The translations under genes were made by a program, and so were the position numbers. The notes below the pieces were generated by a model. That model saw only the letters and a program-made list of their open reading frames with translations, was not told the DNA's origin and searched no databases. A DNA stretch of 12,111 nt from positions 1 through 12,111 of the forward strand of contig JALHDK010000127.1 in the NCBI GenBank assembly GCA_022838965.1. Direction: 5' to 3'. Below are positions 6,038 to 12,111 of this stretch, piece by piece (position 1 is the first letter of the stretch; each line of letters starts with the position of its first letter). The DNA is from Actinomycetales bacterium (lineage in GTDB: Bacteria; Actinomycetota; Actinomycetes; Actinomycetales; Actinomycetaceae).

Positions 6038-6804
6038 AGGTCCGCGATCCGGTCGGCGTCCGTGGGGCCGCGGTTGAGGACGGCGAGCCGCGCCCCGGCC
6101 TGGACCGCCTGCAGCACGACCCACATCCCGGTGGTGACCGCGAGGGACGTGCCGACGGCGAGGACAACGTCGCACTCGTTGGACATGGCGAGCGCGTGCC
6201 GCACCGCGACCTCCGGCAGGGGCTCACCGACGAAGGTGACGTCCGGCTTCAGCATGCCGCCGCACGCCGGGCAGGTGGGGACCCGGAGCGCGCACTGCGC
6301 CGCGGCGCGGCGGTCCCTGGCGGCGACGATCTCGATGCGCTCGAGGGTGACCCGCGGGACGTCGAGGCCCGGGTTGTGTTCGCGGATCATCGCCGACATC
6401 TCCGCCCGGGTCACGCGCGAGCCGCAGTGGAGGCAGACCACCGTGTCGTACCGGCCGTGCAGCTCGGCCACGTTGCGCGAGCCCGCCAGGCTGTGCAGGC
6501 GGTCGACGTTCAGGGTGGCGACGCCGACGACGTCGCCACCCTCCTCGAGCGCGGCGATGGCGCGGTGCGCGGTGGTGGGGTGGACGTCGTCGAGGAGGCG
6601 CCAGCTCGCCTCGTTGCGCCACCACACCCACCGGCGCCACACCTCGTGGACCACGAAGTCCTCGTACTCGACGGTCGGCCGCCCCACAGGACCGGAGCCG
6701 CGGTAGTCCGGGATGCCGGTGGACACGCCCGCACCGGAGACCACCAACGTGCGTCGCCCCCGCAGCATGGCGGCGAGCCGGGCGGCGTCGTCCGCGTCGG
6801 TCAT
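5929..6804 (-). CDS. NAD-dependent deacylase, sirtuin family (class II-like), C-terminus replaced
   Basis: This sirtuin should remove acyl groups from lysines using NAD+. ATG 6804 has GGAGG at 6816-6812, seven bases upstream. TAGCCT (6829-6824) is a weak -10. Visible motifs are the NAD-binding GAGVSTGIPDYRG (24-36), TLNVD (97-101, normally TQNxD), catalytic H116 in AELHG, zinc cysteines C124, C127, C178 and C181, FVGEP (191-195), GTSL (218-221) and VLNRGPTDADRIADL (242-256). RRWVWWRNEASW is typical of the SIRT4-like class. After L256 the family's last 20-25 residues are missing. The frame instead runs 35 residues out of phase through the phosphatase gene to a stop at 5929. The last beta strand and helix are therefore lost, so folding is doubtful. 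A one-base change at the joint would fuse it in frame to the phosphatase. Confidence 0.85.
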   Translation of the reverse strand: MTDADDAARLAAMLRGRRTLVVSGAGVSTGIPDYRGSGPVGRPTVEYEDFVVHEVWRRWVWWRNEASWRLLDDVHPTTAHRAIAALEEGGDVVGVATLNVDRLHSLAGSRNVAELHGRYDTVVCLHCGSRVTRAEMSAMIREHNPGLDVPRVTLERIEIVAARDRRAAAQCALRVPTCPACGGMLKPDVTFVGEPLPEVAVRHALAMSNECDVVLAVGTSLAVTTGMWVVLQAVQAGARLAVLNRGPTDADRIADLCATARASTTPPARSPVCWMSACPRPASDSWRWRPG

Positions 6805-6811
6805 CGGGCCA

Positions 6812-6816
6812 CCTCC
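6812..6816 (-). promoter_or_regulatory. Ribosome-binding site of the sirtuin gene
   Basis: GGAGG, reading 6816 to 6812, is seven bases before ATG 6804. It decides for this start over the in-frame methionine at residue 13. Confidence 0.65.
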
Positions 6817-6888
6817 GTGACTCAGGCTAATTCAGCGGGCCGGAGGGGGAGGCGGGGATCGTTCGGGCGGGCGCGCGGGGTCCGGCCG

Positions 6889-6900
6889 TACGCTGGGCTC
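6889..6900 (+). promoter_or_regulatory. Leaderless -10 promoter element of the DinB-like gene
   Basis: TACGCT at 6889-6894 is followed by exactly six bases and the ATG at 6901. No Shine-Dalgarno sequence lies directly before the start codon, which fits a leaderless transcript. The same hexamer and gap precede the transporter gene at 8333. A -35 is not evident. Confidence 0.6.
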
Positions 6901-7443
6901 ATGCGCTGCCACGACATCGTCCTCGACGCCTTCACCCGCGTCCACGAACTCCTCCCCGTGGCCCTCGCCGGACTCTCGCGCGAGGACCTCCTCTGGCGTC
7001 CGGACCCCGGCGCCAACTCGATCGCCTGGCTCTCCTGGCATCTCGCGCGCGTCGAGGACGACCACCTCGCCCACATCGCCGGCACGGAGCAGGTGTGGAC
7101 GTCGCAGGGCTGGGCGGACCGCTTCGGGCTGCCCTATCCCGTCGGCTCGGTCGGCTACGGGCAGCGCCCCGACGACGTCGCCGCCTTCGTCCTCGAGGAC
7201 CCCTCCCTCCTCACCGGCTACGACGCCGCGGTGCACGCCCGGACGGTCGGGATCGTCTCCGCGCTCGCCGACGGGGACTGGGAGCGGATCATCGACCGCC
7301 GCTGGGACCCGCCGGTCACCGTGGCGGTGCGGGTGGTGTCGGTGATCAACGACGTCACCCAGCACATGGGCCAGATCGGCTACGTGCGGGGACTGCTGGA
7401 GCGGGCCTCGGGGCGGGACTCGGGCTGGAAGGGCCACGCCTGA
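6901..7443 (+). CDS. DinB-fold (DUF664 / mycothiol-transferase-like) protein
   Basis: This 180-residue protein has the four-helix DinB/YfiT-like fold. Many actinobacterial members are metal-dependent thiol transferases or isomerases that use mycothiol, and others are uncharacterised. Diagnostic features are the LSREDLLWRPDPGANSIAWL stretch (25-44), the first metal-ligand histidine H47 in SWHLARVEDDH, and the second in the last helix, H155 in TQHMGQIGYVRGLL. The length is normal and the gene is complete. It diverges from the sirtuin gene across a 96-base gap, and its last 64 bases overlap the convergent transporter gene. It is unrelated to DNA polymerase IV despite the name. The substrate is unknown. 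Confidence 0.93.
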   Translation: MRCHDIVLDAFTRVHELLPVALAGLSREDLLWRPDPGANSIAWLSWHLARVEDDHLAHIAGTEQVWTSQGWADRFGLPYPVGSVGYGQRPDDVAAFVLEDPSLLTGYDAAVHARTVGIVSALADGDWERIIDRRWDPPVTVAVRVVSVINDVTQHMGQIGYVRGLLERASGRDSGWKGHA

Positions 7444-8333
7444 CCGCCTTCGGGCCGGCGCGGGCGCCCCGGTAGCTGCGAGACGGTGATGCCGCCGAGG
7501 ATCAGCAGGCTGCCCGCGTACCCGCGCGCCGTCATCGTCTCGCCGAGGACCAGCGCGCCGCCCACCGCCCCGAAGACCGTCTCGAGGCTCAGGATGAGCG
7601 CCGCGTGCGCCGGCCTGGCCCACTGCTGCGCCACCACCTGGAGGGTGTAGGCCACCCCCACCGAGAGCAGGCCGGCGTAGAGGACGGGGACGACGGCGTC
7701 GCCCAGCCCCGCGAACGGCGCCGGCTCCGTGGCGGTGGCGGCGATCGCGCTGAGACCCGCACAGGTACCGAACTGGATGGCGGCGAGGTGGAGGGAGTCC
7801 ACGTCCAGGTTGGCGCGGTCGATCACGAGGATGTGGATCGCCCAGAAGAACGCCCCGATGAGCACCAGGCCGTCGCCCGCGACCAGCGAGAAGCCTGGCA
7901 CGAAGGAGAGCAGCCAGAGCCCCGCCACCGCGAGCACCACCCCGGCCCAGGTGCGGGCGTTGGTCCGGTGGCCGAGGACGACGCCGAGGATCGGCACGAG
8001 CACGATGTACAGCCCCGTGATGAAGCTGGCCTTGCCCGCGGTGGTCGTCTCGATGCCGAGCTGCTGCAGGGTGGAGGCAATGAACAGGACCAGCCCCGCG
8101 GCGCCGCCCCACGCCCCTGTCACCCACCAGGGGTGACGGGGGCGGAACGGCGTCGTCGTGCGCGCGCGGAGGATCGCGATGACCGGCAGCAGCGACAGGC
8201 CCCCGAGCGCGAACCGGGCCGCGTTGAAGCTGAAGGCCCCCACATACTGGGCGCCCTCGCGCTGGGCCACGAAGGCGAACCCCCAAATGGCGGCCGTGAG
8301 CACGAGGAGGAGGTTGGTCCTGGCGGTGCTCAC
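7380..8333 (-). CDS. EamA/DMT-superfamily transporter
   Basis: This 317-residue inner-membrane permease of the drug/metabolite transporter superfamily probably exports a small metabolite or amino acid. Two EamA repeats are recognisable, about residues 7-145 and 155-285, together giving roughly ten hydrophobic helices. The first begins LLLVLTAAIWGFAFVAQ. The second ends with SLETVFGAVGGALVLGE (249-265), the usual signature of the final helices. A hydrophilic tail follows residue 288, and its last 21 codons overlap the 3' end of the DinB-like gene. The start is a GTG exactly six bases after TACGCT, so the transcript is probably leaderless. The substrate cannot be predicted from sequence. Confidence 0.93.
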   Translation of the reverse strand: MSTARTNLLLVLTAAIWGFAFVAQREGAQYVGAFSFNAARFALGGLSLLPVIAILRARTTTPFRPRHPWWVTGAWGGAAGLVLFIASTLQQLGIETTTAGKASFITGLYIVLVPILGVVLGHRTNARTWAGVVLAVAGLWLLSFVPGFSLVAGDGLVLIGAFFWAIHILVIDRANLDVDSLHLAAIQFGTCAGLSAIAATATEPAPFAGLGDAVVPVLYAGLLSVGVAYTLQVVAQQWARPAHAALILSLETVFGAVGGALVLGETMTARGYAGSLLILGGITVSQLPGRPRRPEGGQAWPFQPESRPEARSSSPRT

Positions 8334-8345
8334 GACCCGAGCGTA
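8334..8345 (-). promoter_or_regulatory. Leaderless -10 promoter element of the DMT transporter gene
   Basis: TACGCT, reading 8345 to 8340, is followed by six bases and the GTG at 8333. The region where a -35 would lie falls within the terminator hairpin of the catalase gene upstream, so terminator and promoter are tightly packed. Confidence 0.6.
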
Positions 8346-8356
8346 GCTGCCGGTGG

Positions 8357-8391
8357 CCGCCCGGCCCGCGGAACTCTCGCGGGCCGGGCGG
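8357..8391 (-). terminator. Hairpin terminator downstream of katA
   Basis: A perfect inverted repeat has 14-bp arms (8357-8370 and 8378-8391) and a 7-base loop. It starts five bases after the catalase stop codon. The stem is almost entirely G/C and no U-tract follows, as is common for actinobacterial terminators. Confidence 0.8.
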
Positions 8392-8396
8392 GGCCG

Positions 8397-9962
8397 TCAG
8401 CTCCCGGCGTGGGTGTGCTCCTCCTCGATCGCGCCGGCGGCCTCTGCGCGGGCCTCGCTCGCGTTGAAGCCAGGGTTGGGGCCCTCGGCACCGGCGCGGA
8501 CGCGCGCCTCGATCGCGGCTCCCACCGTGGGGTCGATGGACTTCCAGTACCAGAACGCCCGCTGCAGCACGGGCTCGATCACGCCGTCGCGCAGGATGGT
8601 GGAGACGGTCTCCACCAGCCGGTCGCGCTGGGCCTGGTCCATCACCTCGCGCACGAGCGTGCCGGCCTGGCCGAAGTCGTCGTCCTCGGCGTGGAGGGTG
8701 TACGCCTGCCGGACCATCTCTCCGTCCGCCTCCCAGCCGTCGTCCACCCGTCCCTCGACGTCCGAGTACGGCCGGCCCATCGAGTTGGGGGCGTACACCG
8801 GGGCGGCGCCGGTGTGGTGGTAGGTCATGTGGCCGTCCGCGTGGTAGACGTTCACCGGCACGATCGGCCGGTTGACCGGCAGCTGGTCGAAGTTCGTGCC
8901 GATGCGGGCGCGATGCGCGTCGGCGTAGGCGAACACGCGCCCGAGCAGCATCTTGTCCGGGGAGAACCCGATGCCCGGCACGGTGTTCGATGGCGCGAAC
9001 GCGGCCTGTTCGATCTCGGCGAAGAAGTTCGTGGGGTTCTCGTTGAGCGTCATGATGCCCACCTCGTGCAGCGGGTAGTCCGCGTGCGGCCACACCTTGG
9101 TGAGGTCGAACGGGTTGAAGCGGTACGTCTTCGCCTCCTCGTAGGGCATGACCTGGACCGAGAGGCGCCACTTCGGGAAATCCCCGGCCCGGATGGCGTT
9201 GAACAGGTCGCGGCGGTGGAAGTCGGCGTCCGCGCCCGCGATCCGCTCCGCCTCCGCGGCCGTGATGGTCTCCACGCCCTGCAGGCTGTGGAAGTGGTAC
9301 TTCACCCAGAACCGCTCGCCGGCGGCATTGATCCACATGTAGGTGTGGGAGCTGTACCCGTTCATGTGGCGCCAGGTCTTCGGCAGGCCGCGGTCACCCA
9401 TGAGGTAGGTGACCTGGTGCGCCGATTCCGGGTTGAGGGTCCAGAAGTCCCACTGCATGGTGTTGTCCCGCAGGCCCGAGTCCGGCAGGCGCTTCTGCGA
9501 GCGGATGAAGTGGGGGAACTTCATGGGGTCGCGGACGAAGAAGATCGGGGTGTTGTTCCCGACCATGTCGTAGTTGCCCTCGGTGGTGTAGAACTTCAGC
9601 GCGAAGCCGCGCACGTCCCGCCAGGTGTCGGGGGAGCCGAGCTCGCCCGCCACGGTGGAGAACCGGGCCAGCATGCGGGTCTTCACGCCCGGCTGGAAGA
9701 GGGCCGCCCTGGTCCACCGGGACACATCCGCCGTCGTCTCGAACTCGCCGAACGCGCCGGCGCCCTTGGCATGCGGGCGCCGCTCGGGGACGTTCTCGCG
9801 GTTGAAGTGGGCGAGGGTGTCCACGAGGTGCACGTCGTGCAGCAGGAGGGGGCCGTTCGGCGAGAGGGAGAGGGAGTTCCGGTCGCTGGTGGCGGGCGCG
9901 CCGTTGGCCATCTGGGAACCGGAGCGGTCCACGGTGGGTTCGGGCATGGGTGTCTGGGTCAT
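8397..9962 (-). CDS. katA: Catalase (clade 3, small-subunit haem catalase)
   Basis: This 521-residue haem catalase converts hydrogen peroxide to water and oxygen in the cytoplasm. The distal histidine H64 lies in [16 protein letters not shown], the distal asparagine N137 in [14 protein letters not shown], and the haem-ligand tyrosine Y346 in [33 protein letters not shown] (169-187) is also characteristic. The small size and absence of a C-terminal flavodoxin-like domain exclude the large-subunit class. The tail after residue 490 is Ala/Glu-rich. Two ATGs lie close together; the second (9962) is chosen because AGGAG is six bases before it and abuts the first. A candidate promoter is at 10066-10038. 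No OxyR- or Fur-type site could be recognised. Confidence 0.98.
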   Translation of the reverse strand: MTQTPMPEPTVDRSGSQMANGAPATSDRNSLSLSPNGPLLLHDVHLVDTLAHFNRENVPERRPHAKGAGAFGEFETTADVSRWTRAALFQPGVKTRMLARFSTVAGELGSPDTWRDVRGFALKFYTTEGNYDMVGNNTPIFFVRDPMKFPHFIRSQKRLPDSGLRDNTMQWDFWTLNPESAHQVTYLMGDRGLPKTWRHMNGYSSHTYMWINAAGERFWVKYHFHSLQGVETITAAEAERIAGADADFHRRDLFNAIRAGDFPKWRLSVQVMPYEEAKTYRFNPFDLTKVWPHADYPLHEVGIMTLNENPTNFFAEIEQAAFAPSNTVPGIGFSPDKMLLGRVFAYADAHRARIGTNFDQLPVNRPIVPVNVYHADGHMTYHHTGAAPVYAPNSMGRPYSDVEGRVDDGWEADGEMVRQAYTLHAEDDDFGQAGTLVREVMDQAQRDRLVETVSTILRDGVIEPVLQRAFWYWKSIDPTVGAAIEARVRAGAEGPNPGFNASEARAEAAGAIEEEHTHAGS

Positions 9963-9968
9963 CGTCAT

Positions 9969-9973
9969 CTCCT
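9969..9973 (-). promoter_or_regulatory. Ribosome-binding site deciding the katA start
   Basis: AGGAG, reading 9973 to 9969, directly touches an ATG at 9968, too close for initiation there. It sits at the ideal six-base distance from the next in-frame ATG at 9962. Confidence 0.7.
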
Positions 9974-10037
9974 GGATCCCGGGGCCCACGGCGAGTCTGT
10001 GGGTTCCGGGTGCGGGGTGGGTGGAAGCGGGATCTCC

Positions 10038-10066
10038 ACGGTAACCCGCGCACCCCGGTTTGGCAG
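10038..10066 (-). promoter_or_regulatory. Candidate katA promoter
   Basis: On the minus strand, CTGCCA (10066-10061) and TACCGT (10043-10038) are separated by 17 bases. Both are partial matches to the consensus. Transcription from here would give a leader of about 70 bases. The 176-base gap between katA and the divergent kinase-like gene holds little else that I can identify. Confidence 0.35.
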
Positions 10067-10104
10067 GCCGAGCCGACTCTCCCGCCCGCGGTCCCCGCGC
10101 TCGA

Positions 10105-10110
10105 TAGGAT
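10105..10110 (+). promoter_or_regulatory. Candidate -10 of the cytidylate-kinase-like gene
   Basis: TAGGAT lies about 28 bases before ATG 10139, giving a transcript start near 10117 and a short leader that contains the AGGAGGG site. No good -35 is visible. Confidence 0.4.
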
Positions 10111-10128
10111 GGCGGTCTCGCGGTCTCG

Positions 10129-10135
10129 AGGAGGG
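10129..10135 (+). promoter_or_regulatory. Ribosome-binding site of the cytidylate-kinase-like gene
   Basis: AGGAGGG is three bases before ATG 10139 and fixes that codon as the start. The in-frame ATG at 10109 overlaps the -10 element and has no such site. Confidence 0.6.
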
Positions 10136-10138
10136 CAC

Positions 10139-10786
10139 ATGGGGGTGGTCGAGGAGGCCCCGGTGATGCCGGTTGTCACGATGTGGCAGACCTTCTGTTC
10201 GAACATGGAGGAGATCGCCCCCCTCGTGGCCGAGCGGCTGGGCGTGCCGGTGTACCAGCAGGCCTTCAGTTCCGAGGAGATCCGCGCCGCGATGGACCAG
10301 GGCGGCCCGGACGCGGCCATCTGGTTCCTGGTCGGTGCGGTCGGCCACGCCCCCCGGGCCTTCCACAGTGTCCTGCCCGGGGTGCGGAAGGAACAGCAGC
10401 GCTGGGCGGAGCGCATCACCGCCGAGGTCCGGGCCGATGCCGTGGGGGGCGCGGTGCTCATGGGGCGGGTCGCCACGATCATCCTCCGCGATCACCCGGG
10501 CGCGTTGCACGTGAAACTCGATGCCCCCCGCGAGATCCGCCTCCAGCGGGCCATGGAACGGTACGGCCTCTCCCGCCGGGACGCGGTCGAATGGCAGGAG
10601 TGGGAGGACGAGGTGCGCTCGCAGATCGCGATCGACACCTTCAACTGGAACCCGCTGGACAACGACTACTACGACCTCGTGCTCAACACCTGGCAGCGGG
10701 ATCCGGACACGTGCGCCGAGATCGTCGTCGCGGCCTCGCGGGTCGTGCTCGCGCGGGCGACTGCCCGTCTCGACGCCCACCCCTGA
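10139..10786 (+). CDS. Cytidylate-kinase-like family protein, P-loop degenerate
   Basis: This 215-residue protein resembles the cytidylate-kinase-2 family of nucleoside-monophosphate-kinase-like proteins. The match lies in the order of elements: beta strand VVTMW followed by a helix [16 protein letters not shown] (24-39); [14 protein letters not shown] (107-120), where the family has [13 protein letters not shown] (124-130); then [17 protein letters not shown] (134-150); and YYDLVLNTW (177-185). In the usual family the first strand leads into a glycine-rich nucleotide-binding loop (REFGSGGREIA-like). Here the same place reads [10 protein letters not shown], with no glycine and no lysine. ATP binding by the usual route is therefore unlikely, and the protein may be regulatory or act on something else. 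It is followed 27 bases later by the lipase, which has its own promoter. Confidence 0.8.
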   Translation: MGVVEEAPVMPVVTMWQTFCSNMEEIAPLVAERLGVPVYQQAFSSEEIRAAMDQGGPDAAIWFLVGAVGHAPRAFHSVLPGVRKEQQRWAERITAEVRADAVGGAVLMGRVATIILRDHPGALHVKLDAPREIRLQRAMERYGLSRRDAVEWQEWEDEVRSQIAIDTFNWNPLDNDYYDLVLNTWQRDPDTCAEIVVAASRVVLARATARLDAHP

Positions 10787-10801
10787 CCCCGTCGGGCCCA
10801 C

Positions 10802-10813
10802 TAGGGTGGGTCC
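10802..10813 (+). promoter_or_regulatory. Leaderless -10 promoter element of the lipase gene
   Basis: TAGGGT at 10802-10807 is followed by exactly six bases and the ATG at 10814. There is no Shine-Dalgarno sequence in the gap. This is the fifth occurrence of the same spacing in the window. Confidence 0.55.
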
Positions 10814-11632
10814 ATGGCGGAGCACTTCGACCTCTACCCCGGTATTGACGGCGCCGTGATCGCCACGGCCTGGCCCGTCCCGGACCCGCGGTACGTGGTG
10901 CTCCTGTGCCACGGCTACGGCGAACACATGGGCCGCTACGGCCACGTCGCCGCCCGGTTCAACGCCGACGGCGCGGCCGTCTACGGTCAGGACCACCGCG
11001 GCCATGGCCTCTCGGCGGGCGAACGGGTCCTGATGATCGACGCCGAGAGTCTTGTCGAGGACTTCCACGCGCTGTCCGACCGTGTCCGGCACCGTCACCC
11101 CGGTGTGCCGCTGGTCCTCATCGGGCATTCCATGGGCGGGATGCTCGCCGCACGGTACGTGCAGCGTCACGGCGACGAGCTGGCCTGCGCGATCCTCTCG
11201 GCACCGGTGCTGAGCGGCGGGATGGTGCGTGCGCTGCTCGCGCTGGACGAACTGCCGACCGACCCGCTGGACGCCACGGCACTCTCGCGGGATCCCGCCG
11301 TCGGCCGGGCGTACGAGGCGGACCCGCTGGTCTACCACGGCAGCTGGCGCCGGCGGACGCTCGAGGCCTGGGATCGCATGATCACCACCATCGCCGGCGG
11401 CGGCCGCTTCACCATCCCGGTGCTGTGGATGCACGGCACCGCCGACCCGCTCGTCAACTACGAGGAGACGGCGGACATGTGGGAGGAGCTGAAGGGACCG
11501 GGCGCTGCGGCGAAGGCGTACGTGGGAGCGCGGCACGAGATCTTCAACGAGACCAACAAGGAGGACGTGCTCAACGACGCCGTGGCCTGGGTCAACGGCA
11601 TCCTCCGTCAGCGGACCGGGTCGAACCCGTAG
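10814..11632 (+). CDS. Monoacylglycerol lipase-like alpha/beta hydrolase
   Basis: This 272-residue serine hydrolase of the Hydrolase_4 / monoglyceride lipase family releases fatty acid from monoacylglycerols. The hallmark CHGYGEHMGRYGHVA (32-46) matches the HGxxEHxxRY motif of this family, which includes mycobacterial Rv0183. The triad is clear: S106 in IGHSMGG, D211 in HGTADPLV and H241 in ARHEIFNE. DHRGHGLS (60-67) is also typical. There is no signal peptide or lipobox, so it is cytosolic or peripherally membrane-bound. The gene is complete and has a typical length. Its last 25 bases overlap the convergent gene's 3' end. A role in recycling lipid-derived monoacylglycerols is likely. Confidence 0.95.
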   Translation: MAEHFDLYPGIDGAVIATAWPVPDPRYVVLLCHGYGEHMGRYGHVAARFNADGAAVYGQDHRGHGLSAGERVLMIDAESLVEDFHALSDRVRHRHPGVPLVLIGHSMGGMLAARYVQRHGDELACAILSAPVLSGGMVRALLALDELPTDPLDATALSRDPAVGRAYEADPLVYHGSWRRRTLEAWDRMITTIAGGGRFTIPVLWMHGTADPLVNYEETADMWEELKGPGAAAKAYVGARHEIFNETNKEDVLNDAVAWVNGILRQRTGSNP

Positions 11633-12111
11633 GGCAACTCCAGCCGGTGTGCCGCCAGCAGCGCGCGGTCGGCGAGCAGGTCGCGGGTGGGGCCGTCCGC
11701 CGCCACCCGACCCCCGTCGAGGATCACCGCCCGCGGACAGAGCTGGAGTGCCCAGGGGAGGTCGTGGGTCACCATCAGGAGGGTGACGTCGAGGCCGGCA
11801 AGGATGCCGGCGAGCTCGCGGCGGCCCGCGGGGTCGAGGTTGCTGGTCGGCTCGTCCAGGACCAGCACGTCCGGGTGCATCGCCAGCACGGTCGCCACGG
11901 CCACGCGCCGGCGCTCCCCGAGGGACAGGTGGTGCGGCGCCCGGCGGGCGTGTCCGGCCATCCCGACGGCGTCGAGGGCTGCCCCGACGGCCTCGCCCAG
12001 CTCCGCTGCGGTGAGCACGCCGTGGCGCACGATCCGCGGGACTCGCGCGGACAGGTCCACGATGGTCGAGGCCACGGGGCCCTGCGTCGGCCCGGCGTCC
12101 AGGTAGACCGC
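11608..12111 (-). CDS. Chimeric gene: TsaC/Sua5 C-terminus joined to the second half of an ABC ATPase (5' end outside window)
   Basis: 167 residues are visible in one unbroken frame up to the window edge. The first 43 or so (AVYLDAGPTQGPVASTIVDL, then PRIVRHGVLTAAELGEAVG) match the end of threonylcarbamoyl-AMP synthase (TsaC/Sua5/YrdC), which makes the precursor of the tRNA t6A modification. From about residue 44 the protein is the back half of an ABC ATPase of the CbiO/BioM (energy-coupling-factor) type: signature LSLGE (62-66), Walker B VLVLDEPTS (82-90), D-loop NLDP, switch histidine H116 in MVTHDLP, and a family-typical end, AAHRLELPYGFDP. The ABC part's Walker A and Q-loop are absent, so ATP hydrolysis is not expected. 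TsaC function may survive, depending on the part outside the window. It could be a natural deletion or an assembly error. Confidence 0.85.
   Translation of the reverse strand, partial: AVYLDAGPTQGPVASTIVDLSARVPRIVRHGVLTAAELGEAVGAALDAVGMAGHARRAPHHLSLGERRRVAVATVLAMHPDVLVLDEPTSNLDPAGRRELAGILAGLDVTLLMVTHDLPWALQLCPRAVILDGGRVAADGPTRDLLADRALLAAHRLELPYGFDPVR

Noticed and set aside
5309..6175. Upstream extension of the mutase-like frame into the sirtuin gene as a genuine N-terminus
   Set aside because: The extra 46 residues are Arg/Pro/His-rich, match no mutase N-terminus and overlap a well-conserved sirtuin coding region in another frame.
6832..9336. 834-codon minus-strand frame across the catalase, transporter and DinB-like genes
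   Set aside because: It crosses the katA terminator and reads known genes in the wrong frame or antisense. No motif supports it.
7605..10166. 853-codon + strand frame opposite the transporter and katA
   Set aside because: It spans two genes and their terminator in antisense, with low-complexity composition, so it is a shadow of high-GC coding.
9965..11536. 523-codon minus-strand frame opposite the kinase-like and lipase genes
   Set aside because: It is antisense to two genes with clear motifs, and its composition is His/Arg/Val/Gly-rich as expected for a shadow.
1..12111. A new defence island, biosynthetic cluster, CRISPR array or mobile element
   Set aside because: Apart from the ordinary vapBC pair there are no nuclease, helicase, transposase, integrase or synthase genes, no repeat arrays and no attachment-site repeats.

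Overview
The window is about 70% GC, densely packed with genes on both strands, and its promoters look actinobacterial. The gene families (an Rv0944-like Fpg/Nei glycosylase, PSK-type VapBC, a cholesterol-oxidase-like GMC enzyme with a partner hydrolase, a DinB/DUF664 protein, an Rv0183-like monoacylglycerol lipase, a BioM/CbiO-type ABC ATPase) point to a high-GC actinobacterium, probably of the Mycobacteriales (for example Dietzia, Gordonia or Rhodococcus). The genus is an inference. There is no rRNA, tRNA, CRISPR array, insertion sequence or prophage gene. The longest gap without a gene is about 176 bases.

Layout. 1-371 (+) is the 3' end of a DNA glycosylase. 411-1060 (+) is a vapBC toxin-antitoxin pair. 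1057-4681 (-) is a two-gene operon: an 855-residue GMC oxidoreductase followed by an alpha/beta hydrolase whose putative nucleophile is cysteine. A good promoter and an 18-bp palindromic operator lie upstream. 4819-5223 (-) is a small conserved protein of unknown function. 5309-6804 (-) carries a class II-like sirtuin and a phosphoglycerate-mutase-type phosphatase that run into each other. 6901-7443 (+) is a DinB-fold protein. 7380-8333 (-) is an EamA/DMT transporter. 8397-9962 (-) is a clade 3 catalase followed by a strong hairpin terminator. 10139-10786 (+) is a cytidylate-kinase-like protein without a recognisable P-loop. 10814-11632 (+) is a monoacylglycerol lipase. 11608-12111 (-) is a partial gene that joins the end of a TsaC/Sua5 protein to the back half of an ABC ATPase.

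The genes do not form one pathway. The common themes are lipid or sterol use (GMC oxidase, partner hydrolase, monoacylglycerol lipase), oxidative and DNA damage defence (catalase, glycosylase) and housekeeping.

The most notable observations are two places where neighbouring genes are collapsed into each other: sirtuin/phosphatase near 6037, out of frame, and TsaC/ABC ATPase near 11985, in frame. Five genes also share a fixed leaderless start geometry: a -10 hexamer, exactly six bases, then the start codon. The oxidase operon has a palindromic operator lying across its -35 element. I see no clear new multi-gene defence or biosynthetic system.
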